Under the pieces are notes generated by a model. It searched no databases. It was not told where the DNA came from and saw only the letters and a list, made by a program, of their open reading frames with translations. From Holophagaceae bacterium (lineage in GTDB: Bacteria > Acidobacteriota > Holophagae > Holophagales > Holophagaceae), in contig PMJK01000052.1 in assembly GCA_003158505.1 (NCBI GenBank), positions 11,902 to 17,436 on the forward strand: DNA of 5,535 nucleotides. The letters are read 5' to 3'. A program made the position numbers and the translations under genes. Each line of letters opens with the position of its first letter. Position 1 is the stretch's first letter. This document shows, in pieces, positions 1-5,535 of the stretch.

Positions 1-743
1 CCGTGGTAGTCGCTGCCGCCGGTGACGACCATGCCGAGACGCGCGGCCAGGGCCACGAAGTACTTCTGCTCGGCCGCGCGGTACTCGCCATAGTACCCCT
101 CGAGGCCCTCCAGGCCCTGACGCTGGAGGTCCGCCATGGCTTCATCCCAGGGGAAACCGCCCCTGGCGAAACGGCCGGGATGGGCGACCACGGGCACGCC
201 GCCGGCTTCGCGGACCCAGCGGGCGGCTTCCGATGGGCTCAGTTCTTCCCGGGGCACGAAGCCCGGGCAGTCGTCGCCGATGAGTCGCTCGAAGGCCTCG
301 GGCGCCCGGCGCACAAAACCACGGGCGGCGAGGGCCTCGGCAAAATGGACCCGGGAGAGCAGGGGGGAGTCGGCCTGGGCCTGTACATCTTCAAGCGTGA
401 GAGGACACCCAAGCTCGGCGAGCCGCACCAGCATGCGGCGGTTCCGGTCCTCTCGGCGACTACGGAGTTCCACCAGCCTCGCTTGGAACTGGGCGTCAGA
501 AGGATCCACCAGGAGCCCGAGCACGTGGAGGGACTGCCCGAGGAACTGGCAACTGAGCTCAGTGCCTACGAGCAGCCGCACCTTCACCTGGGGCTGCATG
601 GCCAGGAAATCAGGAATGCCGCCAAGCGTGTCATGGTCCGTGAGGCAGAGGGCGGTCAAACGACCTTCCTCTCCGAGCAGGGCCAATCTCCCAGGCGTGT
701 CGGTGCCGTCAGAATGGAGGGAGTGGCAATGGAGGTCGATCAC
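1..743 (-). CDS. PHP-domain phosphoesterase, TrpH/YciV (RNase AM) type, 3' end cut by window edge
   Basis: Probable metal-dependent cytoplasmic phosphoesterase of the PHP superfamily. Characterised TrpH/YciV relatives hydrolyse 3',5'-nucleotide bisphosphates or act as 5'-3' exoribonucleases maturing rRNA 5' ends; that activity is inferred here from family. The 247 complete codons show the PHP metal-site motifs in order: DLHCHS (residues 3-8), SDGT (11-14), LTDHDT (34-39), GTELSC (60-65), LHVLG (72-76), H133, AHPGR (187-191), the GLEGYYGEY stretch (213-221) and GGSDYHG at the window edge. Family members are usually about 280-290 residues, so only a short C-terminus is missing. The start is GTG at 743; its GTGA overlaps the stop codon of the upstream FlhB-like gene. 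No clear Shine-Dalgarno sequence precedes it, so translation is probably coupled. It is the third gene of the minus-strand operon. The domain call is firm; the exact substrate is not. Confidence 0.93.
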   Translation of the reverse strand, partial: MIDLHCHSLHSDGTDTPGRLALLGEEGRLTALCLTDHDTLGGIPDFLAMQPQVKVRLLVGTELSCQFLGQSLHVLGLLVDPSDAQFQARLVELRSRREDRNRRMLVRLAELGCPLTLEDVQAQADSPLLSRVHFAEALAARGFVRRAPEAFERLIGDDCPGFVPREELSPSEAARWVREAGGVPVVAHPGRFARGGFPWDEAMADLQRQGLEGLEGYYGEYRAAEQKYFVALAARLGMVVTGGSDYH

Positions 744-1030
744 CGTGGGGACAGGTTCTTGTTGGCGCGATAAAGGGCGGCGAGCATCACAGCCACAGCC
801 TGGAAGAGTTCTGGGGGGATGAGCCGATCCAGGTCCAGGGGTTCAAGGGCAGCCAGGAGGTCAGGATCCCTGGAGATCGATACGCCGTGCTGCTTGGCCA
901 GGTCGAGGATGCGCTCGGCAAGAAGGCCCTGTCCCTTGGCGACAAGACGCGGTGCCGCGTCCCGGAAAGGCGACTCTGGCCGGTACCGTAGGGCGGCGGC
1001 TCGAGGGCGGGAGGATCCTGGATGGGCCAT
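740..1030 (-). CDS. stand-alone FlhB C-terminal (cytoplasmic) domain protein, NPTH motif absent
   Basis: A 96-residue soluble protein matching the cytoplasmic domain of FlhB/YscU/HrcU, the substrate-specificity switch of flagellar and type III export. The match runs from AALRYRPES (residues 12-20) through the conserved VAKGQGLLAERI segment (30-41), AKQHGVSISRDPDL (44-57), the LDRLIPPELFQAVA helix (67-80) and the terminal LAALYRANK (84-92). Full FlhB is about 350 residues with four N-terminal membrane helices; these are absent. An in-frame TAA lies two codons before the ATG, so no longer product is possible from this frame. The autocleavage motif NPTH would align with residues 6-9, which read SSRP, so self-cleavage is not expected. 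The start has only a weak AGGG close upstream. The gene lies 22 bases after the glycosyltransferase stop and overlaps the PHP gene by four bases. Similar FlhB C-terminal paralogues exist in many bacteria without a settled function. Family assignment is good; role unknown. Confidence 0.85.
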   Translation of the reverse strand: MAHPGSSRPRAAALRYRPESPFRDAAPRLVAKGQGLLAERILDLAKQHGVSISRDPDLLAALEPLDLDRLIPPELFQAVAVMLAALYRANKNLSPR

Positions 1031-1052
1031 GAACCCTTATCGGGCGGCCAGA

Positions 1053-2576
1053 CTACTGGACGAAGTTCGAGGCGCTCTGGGCGTCGTCAACGGGTTCGTC
1101 CATGGCCAGACGGCGGAAGAGATTCATGTCGGCGAAGGACAGGACGCTCATGTAGGAGAAGCCGCTGAAGAACAGCCAGAGGAACGGTACGGAGGCCCAC
1201 TTGCGGATGTAGATGGCCACGATGAGCGCGCCGAAGTAGTAGAGGGCGAACCCCAGTTCCAGGAAGGTGAGCAGGCTCTTGGGCACCTTGTAGGCGCGCT
1301 TGGTGATGGCCTTGCCGTCTGCATCCACGCCCAGCTTGGGGGTACGCTTGAATTCCTTGTCGTCGGTGAAGAAACCTTCCAGAACAGCCTTGGCTTGGTT
1401 CAGGGCCAAGCCGATGCCCAGGCCCATGAGGCCGGGAATGTACTTCAGGCGGGACTTCCAACCGGTGTTGTCGGTCAGTTCCTTCTGTGAGAGGCCGAAG
1501 TAGAGGCCCACGCTTACGGCATTCAGCAGGAAGAAGGGGCCATCCGTGAGGAGCAGGATGTGGACCGGTGTGCCTGCCCGGAAGACCATGGCGGGCACCA
1601 TGATGACGGAAAGCACTACCATCAGCATGTAGTTGCAGTTGGCCGTCAGGTGGAACCAGCACTCCAGCTTGGTGTGCAGGCTTTCGTTGGACATCCAGAT
1701 GGTCTTCATGAGCTTGCGGATGACCTGGGCGTTGCCCTTGGCCCAGCGGTGCTGCTGGCTCTTGAAGGCATTCACCTCCACAGGCAGCTCGGCGGGAACG
1801 ACGAGATCCTTGAGGTAGACACCCGTCCAGCCCTTGAGCTGGGCGCGGTAGGACAGGTCCGCATCCTCGGTGATAGTGTCGTGTTCCCAGCCGCCCGCGT
1901 CAGCGATGGCGGACACGCGCCACATGCCGGCCGTGCCGCTGAAGTTGAAGAAGGCCTTGGAGCGGTGGCGGGCGGTGTGCTCGAAGACGAAGTGCCCGTC
2001 GAGCAGAATGGCCTGGACCTGGGTCAAGAGCGAGAACTCGCGGTTGAGGTGGGCCCAGCAACCCTGGACGAAGGCCACCTTCCCATCCGCGAAGTGGGGA
2101 ACGGCCTTGCGAAGAAAGTCCTCGGTGGGCAGGAAGTCGGCATCGAACATGGCCACCAGCTCGCCCTTGGCGACCTTGAGGCCCTCGGCCAGCGCCCCGG
2201 CCTTGAAGCCCGTGCGGTCCGTGCGATGCAGGTAGTGGATGTCAAAGCCCAGGGCCCTGTAACGGTCGACCACGGCGCTTGCCATCTTCACGGTGTCGTC
2301 AGTGGAATCGTCCAAAACCTGGATCTCGAGCTTGTCCTTGGGCCAGTCCATCTTGAGGGTGTAGGCCATAAGCCGCTCGATGACATTGATCTCGTTGAAC
2401 ACGGCCAGCTGGACCGTGACCACGGGGAGATAGGTCGCATCGCCCACGGGCTGGGGCACGTCTTTCTTGTGGCGATAGTACAAAAGGAGCATCCATAGGC
2501 GATGCGCCCCGTAGATGCTCAGGATGGTGAGCAGCGTGAAGTAGGTGACGAGTACGACGATTTTGACGACTTCCAT
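1053..2576 (-). CDS. membrane family 2 glycosyltransferase, cellulose-synthase-like processive type
   Basis: A 507-residue inner-membrane glycosyltransferase, probably transferring sugars from a nucleotide-sugar donor to a growing beta-linked polysaccharide. A membrane helix (about 3-32) precedes the cytoplasmic GT2 domain (about 50-300). That domain has VQLAVFNE (55-62), LDDSTDD (88-94), the DxD metal site FDADF (144-148), the catalytic-base motif TEDAD (236-240) and the processive signature QQHRW (274-278). About four or five further membrane helices follow (roughly 313-333, 338-362, 382-398, 435-456, 461-482), with a cytoplasmic EFKRTPK segment (408-414) typical of bacterial CESA/CSLA-like enzymes. 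It lacks a PilZ domain, so it is not a classical BcsA, and the product (glucan, mannan or other) cannot be told from sequence. The frame is open further upstream, but a hydrophobic helix begins right after this ATG and a GGGAGG lies 11 bases before it. A GTG one codon earlier (2579) has better spacing. It is the first gene of the minus-strand operon. Confidence 0.93.
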   Translation of the reverse strand: MEVVKIVVLVTYFTLLTILSIYGAHRLWMLLLYYRHKKDVPQPVGDATYLPVVTVQLAVFNEINVIERLMAYTLKMDWPKDKLEIQVLDDSTDDTVKMASAVVDRYRALGFDIHYLHRTDRTGFKAGALAEGLKVAKGELVAMFDADFLPTEDFLRKAVPHFADGKVAFVQGCWAHLNREFSLLTQVQAILLDGHFVFEHTARHRSKAFFNFSGTAGMWRVSAIADAGGWEHDTITEDADLSYRAQLKGWTGVYLKDLVVPAELPVEVNAFKSQQHRWAKGNAQVIRKLMKTIWMSNESLHTKLECWFHLTANCNYMLMVVLSVIMVPAMVFRAGTPVHILLLTDGPFFLLNAVSVGLYFGLSQKELTDNTGWKSRLKYIPGLMGLGIGLALNQAKAVLEGFFTDDKEFKRTPKLGVDADGKAITKRAYKVPKSLLTFLELGFALYYFGALIVAIYIRKWASVPFLWLFFSGFSYMSVLSFADMNLFRRLAMDEPVDDAQSASNFVQ

Positions 2577-2587
2577 CACGAAACAAA

Positions 2588-2593
2588 CCTCCC
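2588..2593 (-). promoter_or_regulatory. Shine-Dalgarno site of the glycosyltransferase gene
   Basis: GGGAGG on the minus strand lies 8 bases before a GTG (2579-2577) and 11 bases before the adjacent ATG (2576-2574). It excludes the longer reading frame that opens at 2648, whose first 23 residues are polar, basic and unlike the family N-terminus. It does not fully settle whether the GTG or the ATG is used. Confidence 0.65.
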
Positions 2594-2620
2594 ACAGCCC
2601 GGGTCGGCGAGCCTTGCTTA

Positions 2621-2631
2621 TTGTGTCACAA
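2621..2631. repeat. 11-base perfect palindrome TTGTG-T-CACAA, possible operator
   Basis: TTGTGTCACAA reads as two perfect 5-base inverted arms around a single central T. It lies near the middle of the divergent intergenic region, where one regulator could act on both transcription units. The arms are short and the half-site spacing matches no regulator I can name with confidence; it is tighter than the CRP/FNR-type TGTGA-N6-TCACA arrangement. The operator role is inference. Confidence 0.3.
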
Positions 2632-2702
2632 CCTCTTGGTAAAACCATGAAAAACCTAACAATCTACCGCCTGATTTCCGGTGGGTTGGGTAGGATGCTG
2701 AC

Positions 2703-4607
2703 ATGAGTGATCTCGACAACCTCAGCCTCCCCAGAATGATCGGCCGTTACCAGGTGCTGCATCTCCTGGGCTCAGGAGCCATGGGAAGTGTCGTGCTGGC
2801 CGAGGATCCAAGGATCAAACGCAAGGTGGCGATCAAACTGATGAAGCTGGACGCCGTGAGGACCGAGGCCGACCAGCACGAGTACCTGGCGCGGTTCCAG
2901 CGCGAGGCGGAAGTATCGGGTCTGCTGAACCACCCGGGAATCGTGGCCATCTACGACGTGGGTGAAGTGGAGGGCTACGGCCCGTTCCTGGCCATGGAAT
3001 TCGTGGCGGGCAAGCCGCTGGATGGGATCATGAAGAACGGTCCCGCCCTGACCCTGAAGGAAAAGTTCCGGATTGCCGTGGGCTTGGCCGAGGCCTTGGA
3101 TCATGCCCACGCCAAGGCGATCGTCCACCGGGATGTGAAGCCCGGGAACGTGATGGTGGCCGAGGATGGGCGCCCCAAGCTGATGGATTTCGGCATCGCC
3201 AAGCGGGAGGATGCCAGCCTCACCCAGACGGGCACCTTCCTGGGCACGCCCAGCTATGCCAGTCCCGAGCAGATCAGGGACGGCACGGTGGACAACCGCT
3301 CCGATATCTTCAGCTTCGGTGTGCTGGTCTTCGAGCTCATGAGTGGGCAGTCTCCCTTCCCTGGAACATCCATCAACACCATCCTCTACCGCATCGTGAA
3401 CGAGCCGCCCGTCGAAGTGCAGCCGCCCGTGATAGGCATGCTTCCCGAAGGATGGCGTCGTGTATTTGATAAGGTGCTGGCCAAGCGGCCGGAGGAACGC
3501 CATCCGTCCTGCACGGCCTTCGTGCGCGACCTCCTCGACTCCGTGACGGAGCTGGGCAAGGAGGACCGCCGCGAGATGTTGAATCTCATGCGAATGAGTG
3601 GCGAGGCACCCCTACCTGCGATCGTATCCACTTCCTTTGATGAAACGATGGTCGTGCCCCGTTCTGAACCTCGGAAGGCCACCTGGCCCTGGATCACTGC
3701 CGTGGTCTTGGCCGTGGTGATCGGTGGTGCCTGGTTCATGTTCAAGGGCCCCAAAGGGACGCGCCTCCAGATCAAGTCGGTGCCTTCAGGTGCCAAGGTC
3801 TTCGTAAACGGTCTAGACGTGGGCAACGCCCCCGTGAACCAGCCCCTGGTTCCCGGAGACAAACTGCGCCTGGAACTGAAAGGGCATCAGCCCGTGACCT
3901 ACGAAATCAAACCTGGCGAGGCCCCACCCGACTTCCCGCTGCAACCCATCATCAGCGAAGAGTTGCTGGATTCCGTTCCCCAGGGCGCCACCGTGGTGCT
4001 GGATGAGAAGAAGCTCGAGGGCGTTACACCCCTTTCTGTCCAATGGAATCAGGGCAAGCACCATCGACTGACTCTCACCAAAGGCAAACTCGTGTTCCCC
4101 AAGGACTTCGACCCCGGGGACGTGCCTGGCGGCCAGGTCTTCAAACTGATGGAAGCCACCACCGCTGAGACACGGCAGGAGCCGTCCCTGGATCCCCATG
4201 CGCCGGGCGCCCTCAAGCTGGCCGGTGGCTTCAGCATCCACCTCAAAGCGGACGGCAAGGATCTGGGTGAACTCAGCCCGGGTTCAAAGGCGCCGCTGTC
4301 CCCCGGCACCCATCAGCTCGAATTGACGAACCCCCGGCACTTCTACAAGGATGTCCGGGCCGTCACCGTCGTTGCCGGTCAGATGTCCACCCTCACGGTG
4401 CCCGGCCTTGCCACCCTCACCGTGGAGACCTTCCCCGGCACCGGCAAGGTCCTGGTGGATGGCCAGGACTCCGGCATCGAAAGCGATGGCAGCACCGGTA
4501 TCCAGGTCGCCCAGGGCCGCCACACCATCACCGTGCGCGGGGCCAAGGGCAGCAAGACCGAGACCGTGGATTTGGCCGGGGACAAGGGATTGCGGTTCCC
4601 GTTGTGA
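2703..4607 (+). CDS. transmembrane Ser/Thr protein kinase with extracytoplasmic PEGA repeats
   Basis: A 634-residue Hanks-type kinase that phosphorylates Ser/Thr on cytoplasmic targets; the substrates are unknown. The kinase domain (about 15-281) looks intact: glycine loop GSGAMGSV (23-30), VAIK with ATP-binding K45, likely alpha-C E68, catalytic HRDVKPGN (142-149), DFG (162-164), a Thr-rich activation loop (T174, T176, T178, T182), SPE (187-189) and the subdomain XI arginine in KRPEERHPS (261-269). A juxtamembrane linker (about 290-327) contains DETMVVP (313-319). One membrane helix follows (about 328-347). The exported part carries PEGA-like repeats: about 354-402 (SVPSGAKVFVNG), 421-462 (SVPQGATVVLDE), a diverged one at about 503-557, and 570-612 (TFPGTGKVLVDG). 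PEGA domains are thought to bind surface or cell-wall components. AGGA lies 7 bases before the ATG. It is transcribed divergently from the glycosyltransferase operon and appears monocistronic, since the next gene converges on it. Confidence 0.96.
   Translation: MSDLDNLSLPRMIGRYQVLHLLGSGAMGSVVLAEDPRIKRKVAIKLMKLDAVRTEADQHEYLARFQREAEVSGLLNHPGIVAIYDVGEVEGYGPFLAMEFVAGKPLDGIMKNGPALTLKEKFRIAVGLAEALDHAHAKAIVHRDVKPGNVMVAEDGRPKLMDFGIAKREDASLTQTGTFLGTPSYASPEQIRDGTVDNRSDIFSFGVLVFELMSGQSPFPGTSINTILYRIVNEPPVEVQPPVIGMLPEGWRRVFDKVLAKRPEERHPSCTAFVRDLLDSVTELGKEDRREMLNLMRMSGEAPLPAIVSTSFDETMVVPRSEPRKATWPWITAVVLAVVIGGAWFMFKGPKGTRLQIKSVPSGAKVFVNGLDVGNAPVNQPLVPGDKLRLELKGHQPVTYEIKPGEAPPDFPLQPIISEELLDSVPQGATVVLDEKKLEGVTPLSVQWNQGKHHRLTLTKGKLVFPKDFDPGDVPGGQVFKLMEATTAETRQEPSLDPHAPGALKLAGGFSIHLKADGKDLGELSPGSKAPLSPGTHQLELTNPRHFYKDVRAVTVVAGQMSTLTVPGLATLTVETFPGTGKVLVDGQDSGIESDGSTGIQVAQGRHTITVRGAKGSKTETVDLAGDKGLRFPL
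3684..3743 (+). other. single transmembrane segment of the kinase
   Basis: Codons for residues about 328-347 encode WPWITAVVLAVVIGGAWFMF, a hydrophobic run preceded by basic residues (R320, R324, K325) and followed by FKGPKG. Basic residues before the segment and the kinase domain on its N-terminal side place the kinase in the cytoplasm and the PEGA repeats outside. Confidence 0.85.
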
Positions 4608-4638
4608 AAAGCAGCGCCCAGGTGGAATGAAGGTCAGG

Positions 4639-4673
4639 AAAAAGGAAGGCCGGGGAGTGAGACCCCCCGGCCT
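4639..4673 (-). terminator. hairpin terminator of the symporter gene, possibly bidirectional
   Basis: AGGCCGGGG (4647-4655) pairs perfectly with CCCCGGCCT (4665-4673) around a 9-base loop. Read on the minus strand, the stem is followed by TCCTTTTTCC, with the T-run at 4643-4639, a plausible intrinsic terminator 35 bases beyond the symporter stop. On the plus strand the hairpin is followed only by AGGTTTGT, a poor U-tract, so it may terminate the kinase transcript less efficiently. No other structure was seen in the 4608-4707 spacer. Confidence 0.75.
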
Positions 4674-4707
4674 AGGTTTGTACCGCTTCGAATCAGTGGC
4701 TGAAGGA

Positions 4708-5535
4708 TCAGTGTTTGGTGGAGGTGGAAGCGCCGAAACCCGTCTGGGCTCGGACGTACTGGTCCTCGAAGGCCTCGATCTCTGCCTTGGCGCGGGCACT
4801 GCCATCGAGCTTGGAGAAGATGTAGGCCAGCAGGAAGGCGATCGGCATGGCGAACAGCGCCGGCTGGGTGTAGGGGAACAGGGCCGCCTTGCGGCCGATC
4901 ACGTCCACCCATACCGACTTGGAGAACACGACGAAGAGCACCGCGGATACCAGTCCGCCATAGCCGCCCCAGAGGGCACCGCGGGTGGTCAGGCCCCTCC
5001 AATACATGGAGAGGATGAGTACCGGGAAGTTCGCCGCCGCGGCCACGCCGAAGGCGAGACCCACCATGAAGGCGATGTTCTGCTTCTCGAACAGGATGCC
5101 CAGAACGATGGCAACGAAGCCGAGGCAGATGGTGGCCACTTTCGAGACCTGGATCTCGGTGATCTCCGACGCCTTCCCTTTCATGATGACCCGGGAATAC
5201 AGGTCGTGGGAAATCGCGGACGCGCCTGCCAGGGCCAAGCCGGAGACCACGGCCAGGATGGTGGCGAAGGCCACCGCCGCCAGGAAACCGAGCAGGAGGT
5301 TGCCGCCCACAGCCTTGGCCAGGTGCATGGCGACCATGTTGCCGCCGCCGATGAGCTTGCCGCCCACCTTGCCGCCCTCAAAGAAGGACCCGTTCTGACC
5401 GACGATCAGGATGCCGGTCAGCCCCAAGAGGAAGATCACATTGAAGAAATAGGCCACGAAGCCTGAGGCGTACAGCACTGACTTGCGGGCTTCCTTGGCA
5501 TTGCTCACCGTGAAGAACCGCATCAGGATGTGGGG
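4708..5535 (-). CDS. actP: sodium/acetate symporter, ActP-like, C-terminal half (5' end outside window)
   Basis: The last 275 residues of a sodium:solute symporter (SSS family), inner-membrane, importing acetate and possibly related short organic acids with Na+. The reading frame is open through the right edge (PHILMRFFTV at the edge), so the Met at 5523 is internal and not a start; ActP proteins are about 550 residues. Features matching ActP as I recall it are MRFFTVSNAKEARKSV (5-20), the helix AFATILAVVSGLALAGASAISHDLY (89-113) carrying the family's sodium-site region, the LFEKQNIAFMVGLAFG stretch (148-163), LTTRGALWGG (182-191) and the C-terminal RAQTGFG (262-268). About six membrane helices lie in the window (roughly 20-46, 79-107, 132-149, 154-179, 187-209, 225-242). 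The C-terminal 30 residues are charged and cytoplasmic. The gene converges on the kinase and ends 35 bases before a hairpin terminator. Family is clear; acetate specificity is inferred from similarity. Confidence 0.93.
   Translation of the reverse strand, partial: PHILMRFFTVSNAKEARKSVLYASGFVAYFFNVIFLLGLTGILIVGQNGSFFEGGKVGGKLIGGGNMVAMHLAKAVGGNLLLGFLAAVAFATILAVVSGLALAGASAISHDLYSRVIMKGKASEITEIQVSKVATICLGFVAIVLGILFEKQNIAFMVGLAFGVAAAANFPVLILSMYWRGLTTRGALWGGYGGLVSAVLFVVFSKSVWVDVIGRKAALFPYTQPALFAMPIAFLLAYIFSKLDGSARAKAEIEAFEDQYVRAQTGFGASTSTKH

Larger units (their letters stand above)
2577..2702. promoter_or_regulatory. divergent intergenic region, expected promoters for both transcription units
   Basis: These 126 bases separate the minus-strand glycosyltransferase operon from the plus-strand kinase, so both promoters should lie here. 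The middle (about 2611-2672) is visibly more AT-rich than the flanking genes. I found no convincing paired -35/-10 boxes in either direction. The best plus-strand candidate is the extended -10-like TGGTAAAAC around 2637-2645, without a well-spaced -35. The kinase Shine-Dalgarno AGGA (2692-2695) sits 7 bases before its ATG. Confidence 0.5.

Noticed and set aside
1..743. PHP gene as DNA polymerase X/III PHP domain or histidinol phosphatase
   Set aside because: The AHPGR motif, the GLEGYYGEY stretch and the small size fit the TrpH/YciV group; no polymerase domain is attached.
3..822. Long plus-strand open frames over the PHP gene
   Set aside because: They are antisense to a frame containing every PHP metal-site motif; their translations are Arg/Ser- or Gly/Glu-rich and resemble no family.
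1560..2498. A 312-codon open frame on the plus strand opposite the glycosyltransferase
   Set aside because: Low-complexity His/Gly/Leu/Val-rich translation with no recognisable motif, antisense to a gene with all GT2 catalytic motifs; it is a by-product of GC-rich codon use.
1053..2576. Glycosyltransferase as cellulose synthase BcsA or PNAG synthase PgaC
   Set aside because: No PilZ domain and no bcs or pga partner genes nearby; the sequence looks CESA/CSLA-like but the product cannot be assigned.
4351..5466. A 371-codon plus-strand open frame spanning the kinase end and the symporter
   Set aside because: It crosses two real genes on different strands and a hairpin terminator; its translation is Gly/His/Glu/Asp-rich without domains.
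4708..5523. Symporter gene starting at the Met at 5523
   Set aside because: The frame continues to the window edge with PHIL before that Met, and the protein would lack the N-terminal half of every SSS transporter.

Overview
The window is a GC-rich, gene-dense stretch of bacterial chromosome with no RNA gene, mobile element or CRISPR array. It holds five protein-coding genes, two of them cut by the window edges. A PEGA-domain Ser/Thr kinase, a cellulose-synthase-like glycosyltransferase, a detached FlhB C-terminal domain and an ActP-type symporter together suggest a GC-rich Gram-negative. Acidobacteriota of the Holophaga/Geothrix type or a deltaproteobacterium-like lineage would fit. That placement is inferred from gene content only, since no marker gene is present.

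Layout. Positions 1-2576 carry three minus-strand genes that read as one operon. In transcription order they are a membrane family 2 glycosyltransferase (1053-2576), a stand-alone FlhB C-terminal-domain protein (740-1030, 22 bases downstream) and a PHP-domain phosphoesterase of the TrpH/RNase AM type (1-743, cut at its 3' end). The last two overlap by four bases (GTGA), which suggests translational coupling. A 126-base divergent intergenic region (2577-2702) contains a perfect 11-base palindrome and separates the operon from a plus-strand Ser/Thr protein kinase (2703-4607). The kinase has one transmembrane segment followed by an exported C-terminal half made of PEGA-like repeats. A 100-base convergent spacer (4608-4707) contains a strong hairpin. 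Beyond it a minus-strand sodium/acetate symporter of the ActP type (4708-5535) runs off the right edge; only its C-terminal half is present.

How the genes may work together. The glycosyltransferase probably makes or extends a beta-linked polysaccharide at the inner membrane. The divergent kinase probably senses something in the periplasm or cell wall through its PEGA domains and signals into the cytoplasm. A link between the two is inference from divergent gene order. The FlhB-like protein lacks both the membrane part of FlhB and the autocleavage motif NPTH, so it is not a normal export-gate component. Its placement between a glycosyltransferase and a nucleotide/RNA phosphoesterase is the least explained part of the window. 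The symporter appears to be an unrelated carbon-uptake gene.
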